Assembly (NCBI GenBank): GCA_009925905.1
Contig: RFPZ01000002.1
Coordinates: 1-38,169, forward strand
Direction: 5' to 3'
DNA: 38,169 nt
Source of the DNA: Candidatus Aquidulcis frankliniae
Lineage (GTDB): Bacteria > Chloroflexota > Limnocylindria > Limnocylindrales > Limnocylindraceae
Shown here: positions 31,757 through 38,169 of the stretch, one piece after another
Layout: the number at the start of each line of letters is the position of its first letter
Position numbering within the stretch: the first letter of the stretch is position 1
Notes under the pieces: generated by a model
What the model was told of the DNA's origin: nothing
The model's database searches: none
The model's input: the letters and a program-made list of their open reading frames with translations, nothing else
Translations under genes and position numbers: made by a program

Positions 31757-33087
31757 GCCTCGTCGCGCACCGAGCGTATCGCCGCGGCGGTCCCGCGCGC
31801 GATGCGCGCAATCTCCTCGTCGCCAATGACGAACGGTGGGCCGATCACGAGCTGGTCGCCATCTACCCCGTTGGCTTGCCCTGTCGCGCTATAGAGAAGG
31901 AGTCCGACATCAGCCGCGTTCTTGGCATGCGCCAACACACGCTCGGTAACGCGCGTGGCTCGTGCATGTGGCGCCTTGCTCGTACGGTCGGCAACCAGCT
32001 CAATTCCGAGGAGGAGTCCGCGCCCGCGAATCTCGCCAACCCACGGATCGTTGGCGAGCTCCGCGCTGAGCGCTGCGCGAAGCTGGTCGCCTCGTGCTGT
32101 AGCAGTCTCGACCAGGTTCTCGTCGCGCAGGATCTTCAGCACGGAACGTGCGACTGCGGCGCCAGGAATCGAGTGGCTGTAGGTGAAGCCGTGGACAAAT
32201 CCGCTCGCCAAGATCGGCTCAGCTACATGACCAGCCGCGGCAACAAAGCCGAATGGCCAATAGCCACTCGTGACCCCCTTAGCGGCGAGCAGAAGGTCTG
32301 GCTGCAGGTTCCAATGATTTACACCGAACCAGGTTCCCGTTCTGCCGAACCCAGTCATCACTTCATCGGCAATGAGTAACACCCTGTTTCGCGCACACCA
32401 GGCGCTCACTGCGGGCCAGTAGTCGTCGGGTGGCACGGCGGCGGCGAGCGTCGCACCGGCGATCGGTTCCGCAACAAAGGCAGCGATGCGTCCTGGGCCA
32501 ACACGCGTGAGTAGCGCATCAAGTTCAGCGATGGCTTCTGCGCCACTGCCAATCGCGTTCGCGCCGTCAAGGCCTGCGCGATAGGCATACGGGGCCGAAA
32601 CATGTTCAAAGCGCCCGAGCCACGGCTCATATGGTCGGCGTAAGCCAGTTCGACCGGAGAGGTCAAGTGCCCCCAACGTGTTGCCGTGATAACTCCCCCA
32701 CCGGCTCACCACGACGGTGCGATCGGGCTCACCCTTTGCGAGCCAGTAGGCGCGCACCATTTTGAGTGCGGTCTCCGCCGCCTCTGATCCGCCCGAGACC
32801 GGGTAAAGCGACGGGTCACTCATCGGCAGCAGAGGGCCAACCTCACTCGCCCACGCTTCGAGCGCCTCGGCGGTGAAGGCGCTCCCGTGTGCGTACGCGA
32901 TCTTCGCCATCTGCGCGGCGGCGGCATCGGCAACGGCACGTCGCCCGTGACCAATCCCCACAACAATCGCGCCGCCAGCGGCATCAAGGTAGCGACGCCC
33001 AGTGCTGTCCGCGATATAGGCGCCATCGCTCGTTGCGGCGAATGGGAGCGCGGAGCCACCGCGACTAAAGATCCTGCCGCTACTCAC
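31753..33087 (-). CDS. Class III aminotransferase, last gene of the catabolic operon
   Basis: A 444-residue PLP enzyme of class III, in the broad group of BioA, putrescine and omega-amino acid aminotransferases. It has YPVSGGSEAAETALKMVRAYW, RWGSYHGNTLGAL, the cofactor Asp in LLIADEVMTGFGRTGTW and the PLP lysine in LLAAKGVTSGYWPFG. The C-terminal part has GLLLGIELVAD and a YSATGQANGVDGDQLVIGPPF segment. The GTG start at 33087 overlaps the CoA-transferase B stop (GTGA). It is the fifth gene of the rocA-gabT-CoA-transferase operon and the second aminotransferase in it, so the pathway probably removes two amino groups or handles two amines. Substrate not assignable. Confidence 0.86.
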   Translation of the reverse strand: MSSGRIFSRGGSALPFAATSDGAYIADSTGRRYLDAAGGAIVVGIGHGRRAVADAAAAQMAKIAYAHGSAFTAEALEAWASEVGPLLPMSDPSLYPVSGGSEAAETALKMVRAYWLAKGEPDRTVVVSRWGSYHGNTLGALDLSGRTGLRRPYEPWLGRFEHVSAPYAYRAGLDGANAIGSGAEAIAELDALLTRVGPGRIAAFVAEPIAGATLAAAVPPDDYWPAVSAWCARNRVLLIADEVMTGFGRTGTWFGVNHWNLQPDLLLAAKGVTSGYWPFGFVAAAGHVAEPILASGFVHGFTYSHSIPGAAVARSVLKILRDENLVETATARGDQLRAALSAELANDPWVGEIRGRGLLLGIELVADRTSKAPHARATRVTERVLAHAKNAADVGLLLYSATGQANGVDGDQLVIGPPFVIGDEEIARIARGTAAAIRSVRDEA

Positions 33088-33866
33088 GAAACGTACGCAC
33101 CAGTTGGATCAAGCTCCTCACGAATCAGTCGCAGCTCTTCGTCGGTTGGCGTCGGCGTCGCCGGAACGTTCGGTGGGATGCGGATCTCCCAGCCAATGGA
33201 TGCACGAATCTCATCAATGGTTGCGCCAGGATGCAGGCTACGCAGCACCATCTCTCCATCATCATCAAACCCGTAGACGCCAAGGTCGGTGATCACGCCC
33301 GACGGTCCGCTCCCGCCCCACCCTTGCGCCGCACGAGTTTTTGCGGCCGTGACAGCACCGCCGAGGTTCCCGGGAGAGGTGCGGAAGTCGAGTTCCTTCA
33401 CAAAGCTCCGCGTGCTCTGGCGCATGATCACCAGAATCTCTTTGGCGTTAATCGCGATCTCACATGCGCCGCCTGACCCTGGGAGACGCGTCTTCGGCGC
33501 AGCGTAGTCACCGATCACTGTCGTGTTTAGGTTGCCGAAACGGTCGATCTGAGCGCCACCGAGGAACCCTACATCGATGCGGCCCCCCTGCAAATAAAGG
33601 CCGAAGAGGTCGTGCATGGAGACTGTTGCAGTGGAGCCAGTCACGATCGTTGGATCACCAATTGAAAGTGGGAGTCGTGCAGGATTTGCCCCGAAGACGC
33701 CCGCCTCGTAGACCAGCTCCATCTCTGGTGCGACGGTCCGCTTCGCCAAGTTCACCGCGATGTTTGGGAGGCCGACCCCCACAAAGCAGATGCGCTTTCC
33801 GGTCAGGGCGTGCGCCGATGCGACGACCATCAGTTCGCTCTTGCTGGCTGGGCGCTGGCCGCTCAT
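33084..33866 (-). CDS. CoA-transferase subunit B (glutaconate CoA-transferase / IpdB-like)
   Basis: A 260-residue beta subunit of a family I CoA-transferase, which moves CoA between carboxylic acids through a glutamyl-CoA intermediate. The putative active-site Glu54 lies in LVYEAGVFGA, the same residue number as the catalytic Glu of Acidaminococcus GctB. Other typical stretches are FVGVGLPNIAVNLAKR, LYLQGGRIDVGFLGGAQID, FGNLNTTVIGDY and LPGSGGACEIA. It overlaps the A-subunit gene by ATGA and the following aminotransferase by GTGA. Homologues include glutaconate transferases and the ring-opening hydrolase IpdB of steroid catabolism. Context with amine-degrading enzymes favours activation of a C4-C5 acid, but this is inferred. 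Confidence 0.88.
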   Translation of the reverse strand: MSGQRPASKSELMVVASAHALTGKRICFVGVGLPNIAVNLAKRTVAPEMELVYEAGVFGANPARLPLSIGDPTIVTGSTATVSMHDLFGLYLQGGRIDVGFLGGAQIDRFGNLNTTVIGDYAAPKTRLPGSGGACEIAINAKEILVIMRQSTRSFVKELDFRTSPGNLGGAVTAAKTRAAQGWGGSGPSGVITDLGVYGFDDDGEMVLRSLHPGATIDEIRASIGWEIRIPPNVPATPTPTDEELRLIREELDPTGAYVS

Positions 33867-34795
33867 CGATAGTCTCCGTAGTCGACCGAACCCGATGGGG
33901 CGCTCATCGGCGTGAGCCCCTTGAAGTACTCAGCGCCAAACTTCGCCACATAGGCGGCGCGATCCGGAAGGCCGTAGACCCACTCCTGCAGCCACGCCTC
34001 GGTGGCGGCTGCATCGCGGCTGATGGTGTCCCACTCGCGGTAGAAGGCGTTGTCGCGATCGTACGAACCTTGCACGTACGACGGGTGCGCGCCGAACGGT
34101 TCACAGACCACAGCGTTGACGATGAGCCCCGGAATGATCGTGCGATTCGGATCGGCGCGAATCACACTGGCTGGCACGATCTCTTCGACGACGGCGATGA
34201 CGCGCTTCGCCGCGAAGGCCGCCTCCTTCTGGCAACCGAGCAGGCCCCACATCTGTACGTTTCCTTCAGCGTCGGCACGCTGCGCATGAATGATCGTGAC
34301 GTCGGGGTTGAGCGGCGGCACGGCGTAGACCTCTTCGCCACCGAACGGGCTTTGTACGGTGCGAATGAGGGGGTTCACTTTTGGTAGGTCACTTTCGGAG
34401 TAACTGCGCAGCGGGTAGAACGGGAGACGATGCGCACCAGCCACATAGCGACCGACCATGCCGTGGTGGCTGTACTCCTCAATCTCAAGCAGTGACTCGC
34501 CGGGTGCGAGCGCAGCCGGCTCCGTGCGTCGGCGAATTGCGTGAAGCGAGCCAACGCCAGGGTTGCCGAGCCAGCTGAAGATCAACTTCGTGGCGCAACC
34601 GGCGGCAACCATCTGGTCATACACCAAGTCGGGGGTCATGCGGGCCAAGGTCAGGTTGCGACGCTTCTGTCGAATGATCTCGTGACCGGCTGCAAACGAG
34701 ATGCAGTGGGTGAACCCTTCAATCGCAACGGTATCGCCGTCGTGTACATGCGCCGCAATTGCTGTGCGCATGTCGACGAGTTTTGAGGTGCTCAT
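33863..34795 (-). CDS. CoA-transferase subunit A (GctA/IpdA-like)
   Basis: A 310-residue alpha subunit partnering the next gene. It carries the CoA-transferase A elements VHDGDTVAIEGFTHCISFAAGHEI, SWLGNPGVGSLHAI, PPLNPDVTIIHAQRADAEGNVQMWG and the HPSYVQGSYDRDNAFY segment. With subunit B it should form a heteromeric enzyme in the cytosol. An AGGAG Shine-Dalgarno lies before ATG 34795, in the 48-base gap after gabT. It and the B subunit are translationally coupled (ATGA). The acid substrate is unknown; succinate, glutarate or a hydroxy/amino acid derived from the upstream reactions are candidates. Confidence 0.88.
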   Translation of the reverse strand: MSTSKLVDMRTAIAAHVHDGDTVAIEGFTHCISFAAGHEIIRQKRRNLTLARMTPDLVYDQMVAAGCATKLIFSWLGNPGVGSLHAIRRRTEPAALAPGESLLEIEEYSHHGMVGRYVAGAHRLPFYPLRSYSESDLPKVNPLIRTVQSPFGGEEVYAVPPLNPDVTIIHAQRADAEGNVQMWGLLGCQKEAAFAAKRVIAVVEEIVPASVIRADPNRTIIPGLIVNAVVCEPFGAHPSYVQGSYDRDNAFYREWDTISRDAAATEAWLQEWVYGLPDRAAYVAKFGAEYFKGLTPMSAPSGSVDYGDYR

Positions 34796-34843
34796 TCAGT
34801 CACTCCTGCGCAAGCTGAGTGCGGCCCGCGCATGGGCGCCCGC

Positions 34844-36142
34844 TCAGTGCCGCGCGGCGACTGCCGCTGCGGCCTCGCAGAAGATGCGAACGGCGGTCTC
34901 CATCTCGGCCTCGTTCACGACGAGTGGCGGGCTCATGCGCACGCCGCGATCGCCGCAGGTCAGAACCAAGAGGCCACGCTCAAACGCCTCCACCTCAACC
35001 TCGCCGGCAATGTCGCCATCAGTGAAGTCAACGCCGATCATCAAGCCAATGCCACGAACGTCGGTGACGTGCTTGTTCCCCTTGAGGCCGGCGCGAAGTC
35101 CCGTCAACGCCTGTGCGCCCCGATCAACCGCGTTCTGCATCAGGTTCTCGTCGCGGATCACATCAAGGGTGGCGATAGCAGCCGCCGCCGCGACTGGGTT
35201 GCCGCCGAACGTCGAGCCGTGTGAGCCGGGCTTCCAGCGCATCCAATGCTCTTTGGCAATCACGGCGCCGATCGGCATACCGGAGCCGAGGCCCTTCGCC
35301 GCAGCGACGATGTCAGGCTCGATGCCGAAGTTTTCAATTGCCCACATCTTGCCGGTGCGGCCGGCGCCAGACTGCACCTCATCGACCACGATGGCGATGC
35401 AGTACTTGTCAGCGATCGCCTTCAGTCGCGGGAAGAAATCTTTATCTGGAACGATGTAGCCGCCCTCGCCCTGTACGGGCTCAACCACAAATGCGGCAAT
35501 CTCATCACCAGGGATGGTGCGCGCAATGATGCGCTGCTCCAGTTCGTCGAGGCCCTCACTGCCAAATGGCACGTGGAGGAAGCCTGGCGCAAGTGGGCCA
35601 AAGTGGGCGTGGTACTTCGCCTTGGAATTTGTCAGGGTGAGCGAGCCAAGCGTTCGTCCGTGGAAGCCGCCAACGAATCCGACAATCCACTGGCGACCGC
35701 TCATATATCGCGCCAACTTAATGGAGGCCTCTACCGCCTCGGTTCCCGAGTTCTGAAGCAGGACCTTTGAAGGCCCCTTCCATGGTGCCGACGCGGCAAG
35801 TGCGGACGCCAGCTCCTGGTAACGCTGCTCATAAAAATCGGAGGCGCTGTAGTGCAAGAGACGCTGCGCCTGCTCCACGATCGCATCAACGACACGCGGG
35901 TGGCAGTGACCGGTGGAGTTCACAGCAATACCTGCGCAAAAGTCGAGGAAAACATTGCCGTCTTGATCTTCTACGCCCATACCGAAACCGCGGACTGGGG
36001 CAAATGGATAGGCGCGCGGCAAGCTTCCGGAGACGACCGCCTGGTCGGCGGCCACCTGAGCAAGCGCCTTCGGGCCTGGCACCTTCGTCACAAGGTGCGG
36101 CAGCGTGGCGGGCCAGGCTGCAGGCTTCTCAGCGATCGTCAT
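34844..36142 (-). CDS. gabT: 4-aminobutyrate / ornithine-type class III aminotransferase
   Basis: A 432-residue class III aminotransferase of the group annotated GabT or acetyl-ornithine aminotransferase family. Elements: VPGPKALAQ, GVEDQDGNVFLDFCAGIAVNSTGHCHPRVV, LLQNSGTEAVEASIKLARY, GGFHGRTLGSL, VVEPVQGEGGYIVP, the cofactor Asp in IVVDEVQSGAGRTG and the PLP lysine in AAAKGLGSGMPIG. The start is ATG 36142 with an AGGAGGGG Shine-Dalgarno; the open frame to 36340 overlaps rocA and is spurious. The enzyme should yield a semialdehyde: succinate semialdehyde from GABA, glutarate semialdehyde from 5-aminovalerate, or glutamate semialdehyde from ornithine. The last would be the direct substrate of the dehydrogenase encoded just upstream. 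Confidence 0.87.
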   Translation of the reverse strand: MTIAEKPAAWPATLPHLVTKVPGPKALAQVAADQAVVSGSLPRAYPFAPVRGFGMGVEDQDGNVFLDFCAGIAVNSTGHCHPRVVDAIVEQAQRLLHYSASDFYEQRYQELASALAASAPWKGPSKVLLQNSGTEAVEASIKLARYMSGRQWIVGFVGGFHGRTLGSLTLTNSKAKYHAHFGPLAPGFLHVPFGSEGLDELEQRIIARTIPGDEIAAFVVEPVQGEGGYIVPDKDFFPRLKAIADKYCIAIVVDEVQSGAGRTGKMWAIENFGIEPDIVAAAKGLGSGMPIGAVIAKEHWMRWKPGSHGSTFGGNPVAAAAAIATLDVIRDENLMQNAVDRGAQALTGLRAGLKGNKHVTDVRGIGLMIGVDFTDGDIAGEVEVEAFERGLLVLTCGDRGVRMSPPLVVNEAEMETAVRIFCEAAAAVAARH

Positions 36143-36175
36143 GGTGCCCCTCCTATGGATGCTTTGTATGCGGAG

Positions 36176-36181
36176 TGTATA
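36176..36181 (-). promoter_or_regulatory. Possible -10 box TATACA of gabT
   Basis: Minus-strand TATACACT lies about 34 bases before ATG 36142 in the 55-base gap after rocA, and the leader holds AGGAGGGG. It suggests an internal promoter besides read-through from rocA. Confidence 0.4.
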
Positions 36182-36197
36182 CGAGGGGAACCCCCGC

Positions 36198-37763
36198 TTA
36201 GCGGACGATTGTCTGACTCTGCTCGCGCAGGTACTGCTGCACGTAATAGAGGCCGCCGCCCGACTTTCCCGTCGTGCCGGACTTCTTCCAGCCTCCAAAC
36301 GGCTGAACCATTGGCCACGCGCCCGTCGTAGCGCCGGCACGGCGGTTCACATAGATCACGCCGCCATCGATGGTGTCGAGGAAGGTTTTGATCTCAGCCT
36401 CGTCCTCGGTGTAGCAACCGGCGGTCAGGGCGTACTCGCTCTCGTTGGCGAGAGCGATCCCCTCTTCAAATGAGGCAACTTTTGCGACGACGACGAACGG
36501 TGTGAAGAGCTCCTCTTTGAAGAGGCGGTGTGTTGCTGGGAGACCAGTCACCACTGTAGGCGCAACATAGAAGCCCTTAGCGAGATCGCCATCGGTCAGT
36601 TGCCCACCGCCAACAGCAATCGTGCCGTCGCGCTTCGCCTCGTCGCACGCCTTCAAGAAGGTGTCGACAGAACGCTGGTTGATGATTGGTCCAAGGAAGA
36701 CGCCGCGCACCGTTGGGTCACCAACCTTCAGCACCTTCGTCTTCTCGACAAGGTGCTTCACAAATTCGTCATGCACCGCGGCTTCAACATAGACGCGGCT
36801 ATTCGCGGAGCACTTCTGCCCACCGAGCCCGAACGCCGAACGGAGCACACCTTCGGCCGCCTTCTCAAGGTCAGCCTTCTTCGAGATGATTGTTGGATTC
36901 TTTCCGCCCATCTCCACGATGACGGGCTTTGGATAACTCTTTGCAAATGAGCGGTATACCTGCATACCAACTTCAGAAGAGCCAGTGAAGGTGATTCCTG
37001 CAACGTCGTGGCTCTCCTGGAGTTCTGCACCGACGCTTTCACCTGGCCCCATGACCATGTTGAAGACACCAGCAGGAATGCCTGCGTCACTGATCGCTTG
37101 CGACAGCAACACCGCGGAGAGCGGCGCGTCAGACGACGGCTTCAGCACGACCGAGTTGCCGGCAACGAGTGCTGCGCCAACAGGCCCACCCATGAGGGCA
37201 AACGGGAAGTTGAAGGGGCTGATCACCGCCCAGACCCCGTACGGCTTCAGAATGGTCGTTGTTTCAACCTTAGCGTCACCAAGGTTCCCCATGGTGTGGA
37301 CGTAGCCCTTATTGCGCTCAACCTCACTCGCATAGATGCGGAAGAAGTCGGCGGTCTCCTCAACGTCGCCGAGCGCCTCGAGGCGGTTCTTCCCTACTTC
37401 GATAGAGAGGAGTGCGGAATAGAGGAACTGTCGCTCGCTGATCAGCTCGGCAGCCGCGCGAATTAGCGCGACACGCTCCTGCCACGGTCGCGTCGACCAG
37501 GCTGGGTATGCGGCCTTCGCCGCTGCGATCGCGGCCTTCGCGGTAGTGCGATCACCCTTACTAAAGGTGCCAACAACGCTGCCATCGATTGGAGACTTCT
37601 TGACGAAGGTGTCGCCCGCGGTAGACCAGCTGCCATTGATGAAGTTGCCGTGCGCACCGCCCATGAGCGCGCGAGCCTGCGCGAGTCCAGCCTCATACCC
37701 AATATGGATCTCCTCGTTGGAGTCGTTCAGGGTGGCGTACGTAATCTTCAACTTCTCAGCCAT
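36198..37763 (-). CDS. rocA: L-glutamate-gamma-semialdehyde (P5C) dehydrogenase-like aldehyde dehydrogenase
   Basis: A 521-residue NAD(P)-dependent aldehyde dehydrogenase. The catalytic Cys318 lies in GGQKCSANSR, the general-base Glu284 in VIVEMGGKNP and the oxyanion Asn185 in ISPFNFPFAL. The C-terminal VNRRAGATTGAWPMVQPFGGW and QQYLREQSQT strings are those of the P5C dehydrogenase (RocA/PruA) branch, so glutamate semialdehyde is the best-supported substrate; other C4-C5 semialdehydes cannot be excluded. The start is ATG 37763, where the family N-terminus begins. It is the first gene of the operon with gabT, CoA-transferase and a second aminotransferase, and lies 51 bases after a Fur-family gene. 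No proline dehydrogenase gene is near. Confidence 0.88.
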   Translation of the reverse strand: MAEKLKITYATLNDSNEEIHIGYEAGLAQARALMGGAHGNFINGSWSTAGDTFVKKSPIDGSVVGTFSKGDRTTAKAAIAAAKAAYPAWSTRPWQERVALIRAAAELISERQFLYSALLSIEVGKNRLEALGDVEETADFFRIYASEVERNKGYVHTMGNLGDAKVETTTILKPYGVWAVISPFNFPFALMGGPVGAALVAGNSVVLKPSSDAPLSAVLLSQAISDAGIPAGVFNMVMGPGESVGAELQESHDVAGITFTGSSEVGMQVYRSFAKSYPKPVIVEMGGKNPTIISKKADLEKAAEGVLRSAFGLGGQKCSANSRVYVEAAVHDEFVKHLVEKTKVLKVGDPTVRGVFLGPIINQRSVDTFLKACDEAKRDGTIAVGGGQLTDGDLAKGFYVAPTVVTGLPATHRLFKEELFTPFVVVAKVASFEEGIALANESEYALTAGCYTEDEAEIKTFLDTIDGGVIYVNRRAGATTGAWPMVQPFGGWKKSGTTGKSGGGLYYVQQYLREQSQTIVR

Positions 37764-37769
37764 TGGTCC

Positions 37770-37791
37770 ATCCTTACTTGTGCGGCGCACA
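37770..37791 (-). promoter_or_regulatory. rocA upstream site: AAGGAT box and TGTGC-N3-GCACA dyad
   Basis: Minus-strand AAGGAT (37775-37770) ends 6 bases before ATG 37763; it could be a -10 box at leaderless distance or a Shine-Dalgarno. A hyphenated palindrome TGTGC-GCC-GCACA (37779-37791) lies just upstream and could be an operator. Confidence 0.35.
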
Positions 37792-37814
37792 TGCGGTACG
37801 CCATCTCGCAGAGT

Positions 37815-38169
37815 CTACCGCGCGGCGGCGGCCCGGCACGAGGGGCAGCGGCCCTGCAGGGAGAGGTGATCAAGGTCGGCGGCGTAGCCGGTGACGCGCT
37901 CAATCGCGGCGAGGATCGGCTTCGCCGCCTCTGCGTCAAGCTCAACCTCGGCACCGCAGCCATGACAGTGCACGTGGCCATGCGCGACCACCTCTTCTAG
38001 GTGGTACGTCTCACGCCCATCGACCCCATGGTGGTGCGTGGCGAACCCGAGCTCTTCGAGGAGATCAAGCGTGCGGTAGACCGTCGACGGGGTGGCCGAG
38101 GGATCAGCAGCCCGCACGCGCTCAACCAATTCAGCCCCGGTCGCATGACCGTCGGAGGCGGCGAGCACG
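37815..38169 (-). CDS. Fur-family metalloregulator (N-terminus outside window)
   Basis: The last 118 or so residues of a Fur/Zur/PerR-type repressor, cut by the window edge. A GTG at 38168 is only an apparent start: the helix before the recognition helix is missing and the codon aligns with an internal Val. The winged helix has ATGAELVERVRA and TPSTVYRTLDLLEELGFA. The metal and dimer domain has HHHGVDGRETYHL, HGHVHCHGCGAEVEL and a second CxxC in GRCPSCRA. The two CxxC pairs match the structural zinc site, and the His-rich stretch matches the regulatory site. Which metal it senses is open. It sits upstream of the rocA operon on the same strand; read-through is possible. Confidence 0.88.
   Translation of the reverse strand, partial: VLAASDGHATGAELVERVRAADPSATPSTVYRTLDLLEELGFATHHHGVDGRETYHLEEVVAHGHVHCHGCGAEVELDAEAAKPILAAIERVTGYAADLDHLSLQGRCPSCRAAAAR

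Noticed and set aside
33464..34387. A 307-codon open frame on the plus strand across the CoA-transferase genes
   Set aside because: Arg/Gly-rich translation without recognisable domains, opposite two confident genes.
36185..36194. GGGG-AA-CCCC inverted repeat after rocA as a terminator
   Set aside because: Stem of four, loop too short and no T-run. Genes on both sides are in the same operon direction.
36143..36340. N-terminal extension of the gabT frame to 36340
   Set aside because: It would overlap the rocA 3' end, is Arg-rich and unlike the family. ATG 36142 has a strong Shine-Dalgarno.
1..38169. tRNA, rRNA, CRISPR, insertion sequence or prophage content
   Set aside because: Almost every base is assigned to a coding gene. 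Intergenic gaps are all below about 130 bases, and no repeats of the needed form were seen.

Overview
The window (38,169 bases, GC-rich, about 60% by eye) is a very compact bacterial chromosome segment with 35 protein-coding genes, two of them cut by the window ends (coenzyme F420 gene on the left, Fur-family gene on the right). I see no tRNA, rRNA, insertion sequence, prophage or CRISPR array. Coenzyme F420 synthesis, a DtxR-type regulator, Lgt, a SwrC/YerP-type RND pump without partners, SUF genes and a J-protein with a YWT-NP-EYADPRKHGPEY-type segment fit a monoderm bacterium of the Chloroflexota (perhaps a streamlined freshwater lineage such as Limnocylindria) better than other phyla. That placement is inference; an actinobacterial relative is the main alternative.

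Layout. 1-3904 (+): a CofC-CofE fusion for F420, then thioredoxin reductase, a sensorless histidine kinase and a response regulator in one tight operon. 3905-5062 (-): a YibE/F-type membrane protein. 5122-8136 (+): a DUF971 protein, polyphosphate kinase and a CYTH protein. 8133-9194 (-): Ppx/GppA phosphatase. 9285-10555 (+): PhoU and a SixA-like phosphatase. 10552-20349 (-): nine genes; in transcription order a class III aminotransferase, asparaginase II, J-protein, DtxR-like regulator, GltX, PhoB-like regulator, ProS, PhoR-like kinase and a glycerophosphodiester phosphodiesterase. 20479-21957 (+): CoA-acylating (methyl)malonate-semialdehyde dehydrogenase. 21977-28015 (-): SufB, SufD, a Rieske protein, an MbfA-type ferritin-VIT iron exporter, Lgt and malate dehydrogenase. 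28090-31209 (-): RND transporter, divergent from OsmC (31322-31756, +). 31753-38169 (-): Fur-family regulator, then a five-gene catabolic operon of aldehyde dehydrogenase, GabT/ornithine-type aminotransferase, CoA-transferase A and B, and another class III aminotransferase.

Three functional themes emerge: phosphate and polyphosphate handling (about 5.4-15 kb), iron and Fe-S/redox control (DtxR-like, Fur, MbfA, SUF, Rieske, TrxB, OsmC), and amine/amino-acid catabolism through transaminases, aldehyde dehydrogenases and a CoA-transferase (about 18-22 kb and 31-38 kb).

Gene packing is extreme. Genes in operons overlap by ATGA/GTGA/TTGA/TGATG or abut as TAAATG, and convergent genes usually overlap at their stop codons. 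A recurrent TAGGAT/TAGAAT box lies either exactly 6-7 bases before a start codon (predicting leaderless mRNAs) or about 30-55 bases before a start that has its own Shine-Dalgarno sequence.
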